DNA of 64,000 bases from Anaeromyxobacter oryzae (GCF_023169945.1 NZ_AP025591.1:868001-932000), one strand, 5' to 3'. Positions 26,999 through 36,147 are shown, numbered from the stretch's first letter. Notes: generated by a model not told the origin, from the sequence alone. Made by a program: numbers and translations.

Positions 26999-27012
26999 CC
27001 GGGATCACACCG

Positions 27013-27040
27013 AGGGTAATCGGGCGATATCGGGGGTCAA
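27013..27040 (-). promoter_or_regulatory. Possible promoter with 10-bp-phased direct repeat
   Basis: Minus strand TTGACC (27040-27035), 16 nt, TACCCT (27018-27013), just before the winged-helix gene. Within the spacer, ATCGGG occurs twice on the plus strand (27019-27024, 27029-27034), exactly one helical turn apart, a possible autoregulatory site. This is one of the more AT-rich spots nearby. Confidence 0.4.
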
Positions 27041-27090
27041 TTTTTCGACTTCGCCGCGGAGAGCGCGCGGCACGACGCGCACGCGCCCGG

Positions 27091-27121
27091 AAAACGAAAA
27101 CGGCCCCCGTCCCGGGAGCCG
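27091..27121 (-). terminator. Rho-independent terminator of the DUF507 gene
   Basis: Minus strand: eight-pair stem formed by 27121-27114 and 27108-27101 (one G-U pair), 5-nt loop, then TTTTCGTTTT at 27100-27091. It sits 28 nt after the DUF507 stop. Confidence 0.7.
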
Positions 27122-27148
27122 CTCGAACCGCCGCGTCCTGCCGCTACC

Positions 27149-27667
27149 CTAGATGAGGCCGCGGGAGCGCCGGAGGAGCTCGATCGTCTTCTGGTACTCG
27201 ATGTCCCACGCGCTCGTCCCCTCCTGCAGGTGCTTCAGCCGGGCGCGCGCCTCGCGATCGATCTCGTCGTCCACGTCGAGGTGCTTCTTGAAGATCTGGA
27301 AGACCTTCTTCCGGAGCGAGTTGTCCTCGGCGTAGACCTCCTCGACGTTCCTCGAGATGAGCAGGAACTCGATCATCTGGCCGATGACGTACTCGATCCC
27401 CTCGTCCCCCATCTTGAAGCCGCGGACGTCGGCCATCTCGCGCTTCACCTGGTTGAACCGGGAGTGATCGTAGCCGCGGCGCTCCAGCGCCTCCCGCGTG
27501 GCGGCGTTCACCCGCTCCTCGGCGGCGAGGTACTCCTTCATGATCGCCGCCATGTCCATCTCGGCGTCGGCGATGCGGAGGGTCTCGACCTCGATGTCGC
27601 CGTCCTGCATGAGGGTCTGAACGACCTCGCGGGCGATCGTCGGGATGACCTTCGGGTAAAGCCGCAT
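27149..27667 (-). CDS. DUF507 family protein
   Basis: 172 residues, soluble and strongly helical, beginning MRLYPKVIPTIAREVVQTLMQDGDIEV. Two similar halves are visible (IPTIAREVVQTL...DIEVETLRIADAEMDM and FKMGDEGIEYVIGQMIEFLL...EVYAEDNSLRKKV), the tandem-domain form of DUF507. Proteins of this family are common in deltaproteobacteria-like lineages and Aquificae; the role is unknown. It has its own promoter and terminator. Confidence 0.85.
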   Translation of the reverse strand: MRLYPKVIPTIAREVVQTLMQDGDIEVETLRIADAEMDMAAIMKEYLAAEERVNAATREALERRGYDHSRFNQVKREMADVRGFKMGDEGIEYVIGQMIEFLLISRNVEEVYAEDNSLRKKVFQIFKKHLDVDDEIDREARARLKHLQEGTSAWDIEYQKTIELLRRSRGLI

Positions 27668-27756
27668 GGAGTGAGTCCCTCGCCGTCGACGGCCTGCGGT
27701 CCGCGCCGCGGGCCACTCAGAGCCGGTGCGAAGACCGCAGGAGAAAAGGTATCGCC

Positions 27757-27785
27757 GTATAAACCCCGCCTGCCGGAAGTGGCAA
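27757..27785 (-). promoter_or_regulatory. DUF507 gene promoter, sigma70-type
   Basis: Minus strand TTGCCA (27785-27780), 17-nt spacer, TTATAC (27762-27757). A very good match. The start codon is 89 nt downstream, so the leader is rather long. Confidence 0.65.
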
Positions 27786-27925
27786 GCGAAAACGTCCACG
27801 TCTGGCATGTTCCATGCGTTTGCTCGGCGAGGCACCGGCCCCCCTGGGCACGGCCCCTCCCGGATGCTCCGCTGCGGGGGGCGCGCACCGCCGGTTGCTC
27901 GCCGCGCTGCGGCGCCGGTGCCGCG

Positions 27926-27966
27926 AAAAAGCGCGAGGGCGGCGCCCTCGCAGGCGCCGCCCTCGC
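27926..27966 (-). terminator. Rho-independent terminator of the aldolase gene
   Basis: A perfect 14-bp GC stem (27966-27953 paired with 27946-27933), 6-nt loop, then GCTTTTT ending at 27926 on the minus strand. It begins 24 nt after the aldolase stop. The strongest terminator in the window. The rest of the gap 27668-27990 holds only this and the DUF507 promoter. Confidence 0.85.
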
Positions 27967-27990
27967 TGGATCTCGCCGACGCGCGCCGAG

Positions 27991-28920
27991 CTACGTCGTG
28001 TAGATCTTCATGACCTCTGCGAGCAGCTTCAGCGCCTCGGCCTTCGGGCGCTGGAAGGCGTTGCGGCCCATGATGGAGCCGAACGCGCCGCCCTCCTTCA
28101 GGCCCCGGATCTCCTCGAGCACGGCGTCCGTGCCCTTCGCCTCGCCGCCGGAGAAGATCACGATGCGCTTCCCGTTGAACGCGCTCTGCACGACGTGGCG
28201 CACGCGCTCCGGAAGCGTCGCGATCGGGATCTTCTGCTCTTCGTAGACCTTCTTCGCCTCGGGGTGCTCGACGAGCGCCTTGGGCGGCTTCACCTTGATG
28301 ATGTGCGCGCCCATCTGCGCGGCGATCTGCGCGGCGTACGCGCTGATGTCGACCGCGGTCTCGCCCTCCTTCGACACGCCGGAGCCGCGCGGGTAGCTCC
28401 ACACCACCACGACGAGGCCGTGGGCCTTCGCCTCCTCGGTGAGGGCGCGCAGGTTCTCGAGCTGCTCGTTCCGGGCGTCGGACGCCGGATAGATCGTGTA
28501 GCCGATCGCGCCGCAGCCGAGGCGGACCGCCTCCTTCACGGAGCCCGTCACCGCGGAGATGGGGGCGCCGCCGAGCTTCGACAGCGAGTCGGAGTTGTTC
28601 AGCTTGAGGATGAACGGGATCTGGCCGGCGTACTTGTGCGCGACCGCCTCGATGAAGCCGAGCGGCGCCGCGTAGGCGTTGCAGCCGGCGTCGATGGCGA
28701 GCTGCACGTGGTACTCGGGGTCGTAGCCGTCGGGGTTCTTCGCGAACGACCGCGCCGGGCCGTGCTCGAATCCCTGGTCGACCGGGAGGATCACCATCTT
28801 GCCGGTCCCTGCGAGCCGGCCGGTCATCAGCATCCGGTGGAGGTTGGCGAGCGTCCCCGGGTTGTCGGAGGCGTACCAGGACAGGATCTGCTTCACGCGC
28901 TCGGTCGTGGTCTCGGGCAT
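27991..28920 (-). CDS. fbaB: Class I (DhnA-type) fructose-bisphosphate aldolase
   Basis: 309 residues. It is of the archaeal/bacterial DhnA class I type, forming a Schiff base rather than using a metal. Landmarks: VILPVDQGFEHGPARSF near residue 45, PFILKLNNSDSL, GAIGYTIYPAS, VVVVWSYPRG and the Schiff-base lysine in HIIKVKPP. FSGGEAKG and GSIMGRNAFQRP bind phosphate near the C-terminus. It cleaves or forms fructose-1,6-bisphosphate in glycolysis/gluconeogenesis. Own promoter and terminator. Confidence 0.93.
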   Translation of the reverse strand: MPETTTERVKQILSWYASDNPGTLANLHRMLMTGRLAGTGKMVILPVDQGFEHGPARSFAKNPDGYDPEYHVQLAIDAGCNAYAAPLGFIEAVAHKYAGQIPFILKLNNSDSLSKLGGAPISAVTGSVKEAVRLGCGAIGYTIYPASDARNEQLENLRALTEEAKAHGLVVVVWSYPRGSGVSKEGETAVDISAYAAQIAAQMGAHIIKVKPPKALVEHPEAKKVYEEQKIPIATLPERVRHVVQSAFNGKRIVIFSGGEAKGTDAVLEEIRGLKEGGAFGSIMGRNAFQRPKAEALKLLAEVMKIYTT

Positions 28921-28980
28921 TTCGGTTCTCCCTGTGTTTGGGGTCGAAATCTAAGGGACGCAGCACCCTGAAGTCGCCGC

Positions 28981-29010
28981 AATCTAGAGAGTCGCGACCG
29001 AGCAGGGCAA
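28981..29010 (-). promoter_or_regulatory. fbaB promoter, sigma70-type
   Basis: Minus strand TTGCCC (29010-29005), 18-nt spacer, TAGATT (28986-28981), 60 nt before the aldolase ATG. Confidence 0.6.
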
Positions 29011-29109
29011 GCGGAAAAGCCGCCGTCCGCCTGCCCGGACGCTGGGTCCGCTTGGCCTCTCCGTCCGGGCTGCGCACGTTGAAGGTCACCACCCCGAAAG
29101 GAAGGCGAC

Positions 29110-29409
29110 ATGGCCCGAGGTTTCGGCGAGCCCCCCGAGCGCAGCCCGCAGGCGATCCTGTTCGAGGTCGAGTACCCGATCTCGCGCGACGACCTCGCGA
29201 CCGCGGCGGGGGAAGCGGATGCGCCGCAGGATGCGATCAACTTCCTCCGGTCGCTGCCGGACCGGATCTACACGAGCCCGAACGACGTCCAGCGCGAGTT
29301 CGGCGAGGCGAGCGCGAGGTTCGGCATGTTCTCGAAGGACGTCCACCACCGCGGAGACATCGGGAAGGAAGCGGTGGAGACGGGGGCGGCGCCCACCAAA
29401 CACCCGTAG
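29110..29409 (+). CDS. DUF2795-like small protein
   Basis: 99 residues. The segment FEVEYPISRDDLATAAGEADAPQDAINFLRSLPDRIYTSPNDVQREFG has the DUF2795 pattern (YP-x-S-x-x-x-L, F/L-x-x-LPDR-x-Y-x-S/T-x-x-D-V), a small helical domain of unknown function. The Asp/Glu-rich body and a Lys/His/Pro end give a short soluble protein. A purine-rich GAAAGGAAGG precedes the ATG. Convergent with the addA-like gene, with a 16-nt gap. Confidence 0.7.
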   Translation: MARGFGEPPERSPQAILFEVEYPISRDDLATAAGEADAPQDAINFLRSLPDRIYTSPNDVQREFGEASARFGMFSKDVHHRGDIGKEAVETGAAPTKHP

Positions 29410-29425
29410 TCCACGGGCGCCGTTC

Positions 29426-32400
29426 TCACTTGCCGTAGCACCTGCCCACGTACCCGCATCCCTCCGCGCGACAGCGCGCCTCGTCGCGCCCGAGCGCAGC
29501 GGGCGCCTGCTCGCCGCCGCCCTCGAGCGCCTCGCGGGCGAGCCGCGGCGCGGTGCGCGCGAAGCGGTCCAGCTCGGCGGCGCCCGGCGTCACGTCGATC
29601 GCGCGGTGGTCGCCGCGGAGGAACTGGAGGCGGGCGCGGACCTTCGCGCCGGGGTGCGCGCGGGCCGCGGCGAGCACGTACGCGAGCAGCTGCAGCCGGT
29701 ACCGCTCGGCCGATCCCGGCCGCGGCGTCGCGTACTTGTAGTCCACGACGGTGAGCCCCTCGCCCCTCCGTTCCCGCACGAGCGCGTCGACGGCGCCGAC
29801 GAGGTACACGCTCGGTGGCCCGTCGCCGTCGAGGCGGAGGAGGAACGGCACCTCGCGATCGACGCGGCCCTCGCGCGCCGCGAGCGCGAGGGCGCGGCCG
29901 CCCGGCGACTCGGAGAACCGGGCGACCTCGGCGAGGATCTTCCGGACGCCCGCGGCGCCGGGATCGTAGCCGCGCCGTGCCGCCGCCGCGGCGAGCTGGG
30001 CGCGGCGCTCGAGCGGAGGCGCGCCGAGATCCGCCTCCGCGAGCATCGCGTGCGCGAGCGTGCCGCGGGCGGTCGCGCGGCCGGGGTCGTCCGCGGCGGG
30101 CGTCGCGGCGAGGGCCCGCGGCTCCGGGACGCCGAGGACGCGCGCGTACAGGTGCCGCCGCGGGCAGCGCGCGTACTCCGCGAGATCGGTGACGGCGACC
30201 TGCAGCGCGGCGACGACCGGCGGTCGCGCGAGCACGGGAGCGGCCGCTGGCTCGCTCGCCGCCGGCTCGACGCGCACCGTGCCGTCCACGGGCGGACCGG
30301 CCGCGTCGGTCGCCGCGTCCTCGACCGGCACGCGCCGCGCGAGGTCCGGACGCTCGGCGAGCGCGGCCTCCACGAGCCCGCGCCAGGTCTCCGCCCCGTT
30401 GGAGGCCTCGCCGGAGAGCACGAGGTGGTCGCGCGCGCGCGTGAGCGCCACGTACAGCAGCCGGCGCGACTCGGCGGCGGCGGAGCGCCGATCGGCGTCG
30501 CGCGCCGCGCGCACGGCCACCGTCTCGACGAACTCCTCCCGCGCGGGGGCGTACAGCATCGAGCAGAGCCGGCCCTCCCCGTCCAGGAGCGCGCGACGGC
30601 CGTCGTTCCGGGCGCGGGCGCCGAGATCGGGGACGAACACCACCGGCCACTCGAGCCCCTTCGCCTGGTGCACGGACAGGAGCGCGACGGCGTCCGCCGC
30701 CTCGAGCTCCGCCTCCGGCTCGCGCGGCGGCCGCGCTGCCTGCGTCCGCAGGTGCGTCGCGAAGGCCGCCGCGGTCCCGCCGTCCTCGGCGAACCGCATG
30801 GCGAGCGCGAGCGCCTTGTCGAGGTTCACGGCCCTCCGCTCGCCGTCCGGCCCGGCGAGGAGCGCGGCGTCGAGATCGAGGGCTTCCACCGCGCGGGCGA
30901 GCAGCGCGTCCACCGGCAGGCGATCGCGGAGCGCGTGGAGGCCGCGGAACGTCGAGAGGAGGCGGAGGAGGCGGGACCACTCGGCGGCGGGGATGGCGGA
31001 GGGCGGTTCGGTCGGGGTCGCGGTCGGGCCAGGGCCCACGGGCCACGGCACGCGGGGCCCGGGCACGGCGCGCGGGTTCGCGTTCGGGTTCGGATCCGGT
31101 GACGTCGAGTGTGACGGGGGATGCGTCGCGGTCGCGGTCGTGCTCCCGCTCACCCTCCCCTCCACCTCCGCCGCGAGCGTCCCCTCCTCCATCCACGCGA
31201 GCCGCCCGAGCCCCACCTGCGCGAGGAGCAGCAGCGTCCCGTCGCTCACCGCGCACGCGGGCGAGCGGAGCAGCGCCGCCCACGCGACCGCGTCCGAAGG
31301 ATCCGCGAGCGCCGCGAGCAGCTCGCCGACGTCGCGGACCTCCGGCGCCTGGTAGAAGCCGCCGCCGCGCGCGAGCCGGTACGGGATCCCGGCGGCGCGG
31401 AGCGCGCGCTCGTACGGGGCGATCTGCGTGAGCCGCCGGAACAGGATCGCGACGTCGCCCGACCGCGGGCGGCGAGGCGCCTCGCCGCCGTCGGGCCGCC
31501 GCTCGCGGACGGCGACGCCCGCGGCGCCGGACACGATCGCGCCGATCCGCGCCGCGATCGCCCGGGCCTCGCGCTCGCGACGGGCCGCCGCGCTGCCGTC
31601 GCCGTCGTCGACGAGGAGCTCGCAGGCGGGGCGCGCCCCCTCGGGCCGGGTCGGGACGAGGCGGTCGCGGTCGCCGAACGCGATCTCGTCGTCCCGCGGC
31701 GGCGCGCCGGGCGGCGGCTGCAGCGCGCGCACGAAGATCTCGTTCACGAGATCGAGCACGGCCGGCGCGCAGCGGTGGTTCTCGGACAGGTGGAGCACGC
31801 GCCCCGCGCCCGCCTCGAAGGCGCGGACGAGCCGGGCGAACACCGCGACGTCCGCGCCGCGGAACCGGTAGATGGACTGCTTCAGGTCGCCGACGGCGAC
31901 GAGCACGGGCCCGGGCCCGGCCGGGTCCGGCCGCGCGAGGACGTCGAAGAGCTCCTGCTGGACCGGGTTCACGTCCTGGTACTCGTCGACGAGCAGCGCG
32001 CGGACGCGGCCGCGTAGCTCCGGCCGGAGCGCGTCGACGCGCCGGAGGAGATCGCGGGCGCGCACGAGCAGGTCGTCGAAGTCGACCGCCCGCGCCGCGG
32101 CCTTCCGCGTCGCGTACCGCGCCTCCGCGTCCGCCACGATCGCGGCGAGCTCCGCCTCCTGCGGCGCAGCGAGGACGTGGGCCGCCGCCGGCAGGAAGGC
32201 CTCCACGGCCGCCGCCAGCTCGTCCTTGAGCTCCCGCAGCGGACCGTCCGCCTTCAGGATGCGACCGCGCGCGGCCTCGCCGAGGGTGGCGAGCCGGCCG
32301 AGGGCCGCGACGGAGAGCGGATCCCTCCGGTCGCCGGGCTCGAGCGCGCGGAGCGCCGCGGCGACGGCGTCGACGAGGACCCTCGCGGCCGGGCTCGACG

Positions 32401-33094
32401 CCGCCCCACTGGCGTTCACGACCGATTCGGCGAGCGCGAGGAGGCGATCGCGGGCCGCGGCGGCGGCGACCGTGTCCGCCGCGACCGTCCGGAGCGGGCC
32501 GGCGTCGCCGCGCGTCGAGCGCTCCCGGACGAGCCCCGCGACCACCACCGGCAGGCCGCCGCGGGCGCCGCTCGCGCCGAGGCCGGCGGCGAGGACGCGC
32601 GCCTCGGGGCGGCCGGCGTCGAGCGCCGCGACGACCGCCGCCTGCGCCGCGGCCGCGAGCCAGCCGGACGCGCGCTCCTCGTCGGCGATCTCGAAGTCCG
32701 GGTCGAGCCCCGCCTCGAGCGCGTGCTCCCGGAGCAGGCGCCCGCAGAAGCCGTGGATCGTCCCCACGGCCATCCGATCGAGCGCATGCAGCCGCTCGAG
32801 CCAGGCCTGCGCCGCCGCCGAGCCGGGCGCGGCCGCCTGCGCGTCGCGCGCGCGTGCCGCGATCGCGCCGCGGAGGCGCTCGCCGAGCTCCTCCGCCGCC
32901 TTCTCGGTGAAGGTGATGGCCACGATCTCCGCGGGCGCGCACGGCGTCCCGAGCGCGGAGCCGTCGAGGAGCCGGAGGCAGAGCTCGACGAGCGCGGTGG
33001 TCTTGCCGGAGCCCGCGCCGGCCGACACCGCGGTCGGGGCGGACAGCTCGAAGAGCGCCCGCGCCGCCGGGCCGAACACGATGGGCCGGCTCAC
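29426..33094 (-). CDS. addA: AddA-like UvrD-family helicase/nuclease
   Basis: 1222 residues. Superfamily 1A helicase: Walker A AGAGSGKT at 25-32, FTEKAAEELGERL, the IHGFCGRLL motif, the DEYQD Walker B near residue 370, YRFRGADVAVF, and SVHQAKGLEWPVVFVP. The C-terminal PD-(D/E)XK nuclease shows VGAVDAL...VVDYKYA, and four cysteines (ARCPRR, then CRAEGCGYVGRC) could hold a 4Fe-4S cluster. It is the RecBCD-type end-processing partner of the upstream gene. The GTG start overlaps that gene's stop by 4 nt (GTGA). Residues ~645-698 are a low-complexity insert of Thr/Ala/Pro/Asn repeats (see findings). Confidence 0.85.
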   Translation of the reverse strand: MSRPIVFGPAARALFELSAPTAVSAGAGSGKTTALVELCLRLLDGSALGTPCAPAEIVAITFTEKAAEELGERLRGAIAARARDAQAAAPGSAAAQAWLERLHALDRMAVGTIHGFCGRLLREHALEAGLDPDFEIADEERASGWLAAAAQAAVVAALDAGRPEARVLAAGLGASGARGGLPVVVAGLVRERSTRGDAGPLRTVAADTVAAAAARDRLLALAESVVNASGAASSPAARVLVDAVAAALRALEPGDRRDPLSVAALGRLATLGEAARGRILKADGPLRELKDELAAAVEAFLPAAAHVLAAPQEAELAAIVADAEARYATRKAAARAVDFDDLLVRARDLLRRVDALRPELRGRVRALLVDEYQDVNPVQQELFDVLARPDPAGPGPVLVAVGDLKQSIYRFRGADVAVFARLVRAFEAGAGRVLHLSENHRCAPAVLDLVNEIFVRALQPPPGAPPRDDEIAFGDRDRLVPTRPEGARPACELLVDDGDGSAAARREREARAIAARIGAIVSGAAGVAVRERRPDGGEAPRRPRSGDVAILFRRLTQIAPYERALRAAGIPYRLARGGGFYQAPEVRDVGELLAALADPSDAVAWAALLRSPACAVSDGTLLLLAQVGLGRLAWMEEGTLAAEVEGRVSGSTTATATHPPSHSTSPDPNPNANPRAVPGPRVPWPVGPGPTATPTEPPSAIPAAEWSRLLRLLSTFRGLHALRDRLPVDALLARAVEALDLDAALLAGPDGERRAVNLDKALALAMRFAEDGGTAAAFATHLRTQAARPPREPEAELEAADAVALLSVHQAKGLEWPVVFVPDLGARARNDGRRALLDGEGRLCSMLYAPAREEFVETVAVRAARDADRRSAAAESRRLLYVALTRARDHLVLSGEASNGAETWRGLVEAALAERPDLARRVPVEDAATDAAGPPVDGTVRVEPAASEPAAAPVLARPPVVAALQVAVTDLAEYARCPRRHLYARVLGVPEPRALAATPAADDPGRATARGTLAHAMLAEADLGAPPLERRAQLAAAAARRGYDPGAAGVRKILAEVARFSESPGGRALALAAREGRVDREVPFLLRLDGDGPPSVYLVGAVDALVRERRGEGLTVVDYKYATPRPGSAERYRLQLLAYVLAAARAHPGAKVRARLQFLRGDHRAIDVTPGAAELDRFARTAPRLAREALEGGGEQAPAALGRDEARCRAEGCGYVGRCYGK
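31000..31165. repeat. Simple-repeat island inside the addA-like gene
   Basis: Degenerate copies of CGGGTTCG, GGTCGCGGTCG and GGGCCACGGCAC over ~165 nt. Translated on the minus strand this gives dipeptide-like runs (ATAT, PNPNANP, GPGPTATPTEPP) in frame, in the same style as the islands at 15962 and 56735. Confidence 0.6.
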
Positions 33095-36000
33095 GTGCCG
33101 GCCTCCTCGCGCCGCTCGGCGGCGCCCTCGAACCGGCAGACCGCGCCGAACGCGCAGCCGGTGCAGTCGCGCGAGGCGATGGGGAACCGGCCCGCGCGGA
33201 TCCTCCGCACCGTGTCCACGACGGCGGCGGCGAACGACCGCGGCGCGCCCCCGTCCTCCGCGCCCGGCGGGGCGACGGCGTCGGGCGCGAGCAGCGGGTC
33301 GGCGGCGTCGAGCGCGAGCGGCCTCGTCCGCTCGGCGCGGCGGACGAGCGCGTACGCCGCCTCGAGGCGGGAGCGGCCCGGGAACGCGCGCGCCGCCGCG
33401 AGGAGGTACGCGGGGATCTGGAAGCTCGTCTCGCCGAGCGCCTCCGGCGCGAGCTCGCCCTGGTAGGCGGTGCCGCTCCGGGCGTTCTTGTAGTCGAGGA
33501 CGAGGAGGCGGTCGGGCGCGGCGTCGATCCGGTCGATGCGGCCCTCGAGCAGCACCGTCTCGCCGTCCGCGGACACCGCGAGCGCCGGCTCCGGCGCGCC
33601 GCGGCCGAAGCGGTGCTCCACCGCCACCGGCGTCAGCCCGCCGTGATCGCGAGCCTCGGCGCGGACCATCCGCTCCATGCGGGCGCGCACCGCCTCGCGC
33701 CGGGCGGTCCACACCGCGGGATCGCCGGTCCGCCCCTCGCGCTCGAACCGCGCGAACACCTCGTCCGCCGCGGCGCGCGCCTCCGCGAGGTCCTCTGGCG
33801 TCCCCGCCGGCGGCCACGCGCGCCGGGCCATGCGGCCACGCACGAAGCGCTCGAGGACCGCGTGCACGAGCGTCCCCTCGTCGCGGGGACCGATCTCGAG
33901 GTCCGCCGCGTCGGGATCCGGCAGGCGCGCCCCGATCCGGAGGAACGCGCGGAACGGGCAGCGCGCGTAGGCCTCGAGCTGCGTCGGCGCCCACGCCTCC
34001 GGGAGCGCCCGGCGGAGGGCGGCGCCCGCCGCGCCGTCCACCGCCCCCGCGACCGGCTCGGCGCGACCGGCGATCACCGCCGCCCGCCGCTCCGCCTCGA
34101 CCGCGCCGCGCGCGAGGGCGTCGGCGGCCCGGGCTGCGAGCGGCGTCGGCGCGAGCGCCGCGGCGGCCGCCGCCCCGCCCCGCGCGGCGGCCCGGAGCGC
34201 CTGGCGCGGCGTGCGCGCCCGGGCGAGCCCCGGCTCCGGGTCGGGCGCCGCGGGCGGCGCGACGCCGGCCGCCGCGAGCGCCTCGGCCGCGAGCGGCGCG
34301 AGCGGCCCGCCCCCTCCGCCCGGCCCGGGAGCGGCCCACACGAACGCGAGGGCCTCTCGCGCGGCGGCCGCGGCGGAGAAGGCCCGGTGGAGCGCCTCCG
34401 CCCGCCGCGCCGCCGCGACCGGCACGGCGGCGCGACGGACGCGCCGGTTCAGGGCGAGCCGCTCGGGGTCGCGCAGGAGCGGCTCGGGCGGCGGCGCCGC
34501 GGGGTACGCCCCGCGCCCGGCGCCGGCCACCACGACGGCGCGCGCGACGAGCCCGGGCGCCTCGTCGAGCCCGCACAGCTCGACCGCGCCCGCGACCGGC
34601 TCCGGACCGGCGGGCAACGCCGCCTCGTCGATCGCGAGTGCGAGGAGCGCGCGGAAGGCGGCCGGCGGAAGTGCGGCCTCCCCGCGGCCCGCGAGCGCCA
34701 CGGCGCGAACCACCGCGTCGGCGGCCTCGTCGACGCGGGCGAGCGCCGCGAGGTCGCGGGCCGCGACCGGACGCGGGCCGCGCGCGGCCTGCCGCCGGAG
34801 CCCCGCGCCGTCGACCAGCGCCGCGAGGCGGGCCGCATGGACCCGGGCGAGCGCGGGCGCGGCGAGCGGCCGGAGGCGCGCGTCCAGGGCGTCGACCGCG
34901 TCGGCGGCGCCGAGGAGCGCCGCGCGCTCGCGGGCGCCGCTGCCGGCGGAGACGAGCGCGGCGCGCCGCCGGAGCGCTTCGCCGGGCGAGACGCGGCCGT
35001 CGAGGGCGCCGGCACGATCGAGGAGGCCGCGGAGCCCCGCGCCGCCCCGCCGCGACAGCCAGGAGGAGCCCAGGAGCCGCTCCGCGGCGCTCCGGTCCAG
35101 GGCTCCGGCCGCGGCGAGCGCGTCCAGCACGAGGCGGACGACCGGGACGGCGGCGAGCGGCTCGCCGCGCCCGGCGGCGAACGGGATCCCGACGTCGCCG
35201 AGCGCCCGCGCGAGCGCCGCGGCGTGCCGGCGCGGCGCCGGCGAGACGACGGCGATCTCCGCCGGCGCGAGGCCCTGCTCGAGGAGTCGCGCGACGACGG
35301 CCGCCGCCGCCCGCGGCACGCCCTCCTCGCCGGCCCCCGCCGCGGCGAGCACGAGACCTGCGTCGCCGGCGGGCGCGGCGGCGCGGCCACCGCCCATCGC
35401 GAGCAGCGCCGCGGCGATCCGGGGCGCGCGGCCCTCGTCGACGTGCGGGAGCACGACCTCGACGTCGCGCCGCGCGGCCATCTCGTGCAGCGCCTCGAGG
35501 CGGCGGAGGAGCGGCTCGGCGGGCGCGGACGCGTCGGGCCGCTCCGGCCAGAACGGCAGGTGGACGCGCGTCCGGCGGGCGCGCGCCGCGAGGGCGGAGA
35601 CGAGGTCCCACTCCGCCGGCGCGAGCGCCGCGATGCCGTCGAGGACGAGCAGGTCGAGCCCGCCGGTCTCGGCGGAGGAGACCCCGCGGCGGGCCGCCTC
35701 GGCCGCGACGCGGGCGGCGCCGGCGCGATCGAGCGCGCCGAGGGCCGCGAGGCGAGCCTCGTACGCCTCGAGCGCCGCCGCGACGGCCCGCAGGCGCGCG
35801 GCGGGCGCGCCCGCGAGCTCGCCGGCGGCCTCCCGTGCCTCGGCCGCGGTCACCTCGCCTCGCCTGAGCTCGGCGAGCGCGCGGGCGAGCGCCGCGGCGA
35901 GGCCGCTCTCGGGGTGCAGCCCGGCGAGCGCCCCCCCGGCCGCCTCGCCGGCCTCCGCCGCGAGGATCCGCTCCGCGAGCGGCGGCAGGATCGGCCGGCG

Positions 36001-36147
36001 GTCGCCCGCGGCGGCGACGATCCCCGGGACGATCCGGTCGACGGTCGCGACGGCGGGGCCGAAGAGGATCCCGCCCTGCGCGTCGCAGAGGCGGCGCGCG
36101 GCGCGCGTCGCCGCGAGCGGCGTGGCGACGAGGCAGAGGGTGGGCAC
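33091..36147 (-). CDS. addB: AddB-like nuclease/inactive helicase subunit
   Basis: 1018 residues, very Ala-rich. The N-terminal half has degenerate helicase-like segments (LVATPLAATRAARRL, LDLLVLDGIAALAPAEW) without an intact Walker A, as expected for an AddB-type scaffold. The C-terminus has a PD-(D/E)XK nuclease: LLEGRIDRID then LLVLDYKNARSG. Cysteines in ARCPFRAFL and CTGCAFGAVC give the four ligands of an AddB-like 4Fe-4S staple. With the coupled downstream helicase it should process double-strand ends for recombination. GTG start. Gene symbol by analogy. Confidence 0.75.
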   Translation of the reverse strand: MPTLCLVATPLAATRAARRLCDAQGGILFGPAVATVDRIVPGIVAAAGDRRPILPPLAERILAAEAGEAAGGALAGLHPESGLAAALARALAELRRGEVTAAEAREAAGELAGAPAARLRAVAAALEAYEARLAALGALDRAGAARVAAEAARRGVSSAETGGLDLLVLDGIAALAPAEWDLVSALAARARRTRVHLPFWPERPDASAPAEPLLRRLEALHEMAARRDVEVVLPHVDEGRAPRIAAALLAMGGGRAAAPAGDAGLVLAAAGAGEEGVPRAAAAVVARLLEQGLAPAEIAVVSPAPRRHAAALARALGDVGIPFAAGRGEPLAAVPVVRLVLDALAAAGALDRSAAERLLGSSWLSRRGGAGLRGLLDRAGALDGRVSPGEALRRRAALVSAGSGARERAALLGAADAVDALDARLRPLAAPALARVHAARLAALVDGAGLRRQAARGPRPVAARDLAALARVDEAADAVVRAVALAGRGEAALPPAAFRALLALAIDEAALPAGPEPVAGAVELCGLDEAPGLVARAVVVAGAGRGAYPAAPPPEPLLRDPERLALNRRVRRAAVPVAAARRAEALHRAFSAAAAAREALAFVWAAPGPGGGGGPLAPLAAEALAAAGVAPPAAPDPEPGLARARTPRQALRAAARGGAAAAAALAPTPLAARAADALARGAVEAERRAAVIAGRAEPVAGAVDGAAGAALRRALPEAWAPTQLEAYARCPFRAFLRIGARLPDPDAADLEIGPRDEGTLVHAVLERFVRGRMARRAWPPAGTPEDLAEARAAADEVFARFEREGRTGDPAVWTARREAVRARMERMVRAEARDHGGLTPVAVEHRFGRGAPEPALAVSADGETVLLEGRIDRIDAAPDRLLVLDYKNARSGTAYQGELAPEALGETSFQIPAYLLAAARAFPGRSRLEAAYALVRRAERTRPLALDAADPLLAPDAVAPPGAEDGGAPRSFAAAVVDTVRRIRAGRFPIASRDCTGCAFGAVCRFEGAAERREEAGT

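Noticed and set aside
27801..27817. Sigma54-like TGGCAT-5-ATGC on the plus strand
   Set aside because: GG and GC are 10 nt apart, but the -12 is ATGC and no plus-strand gene follows; the downstream gene is on the other strand.
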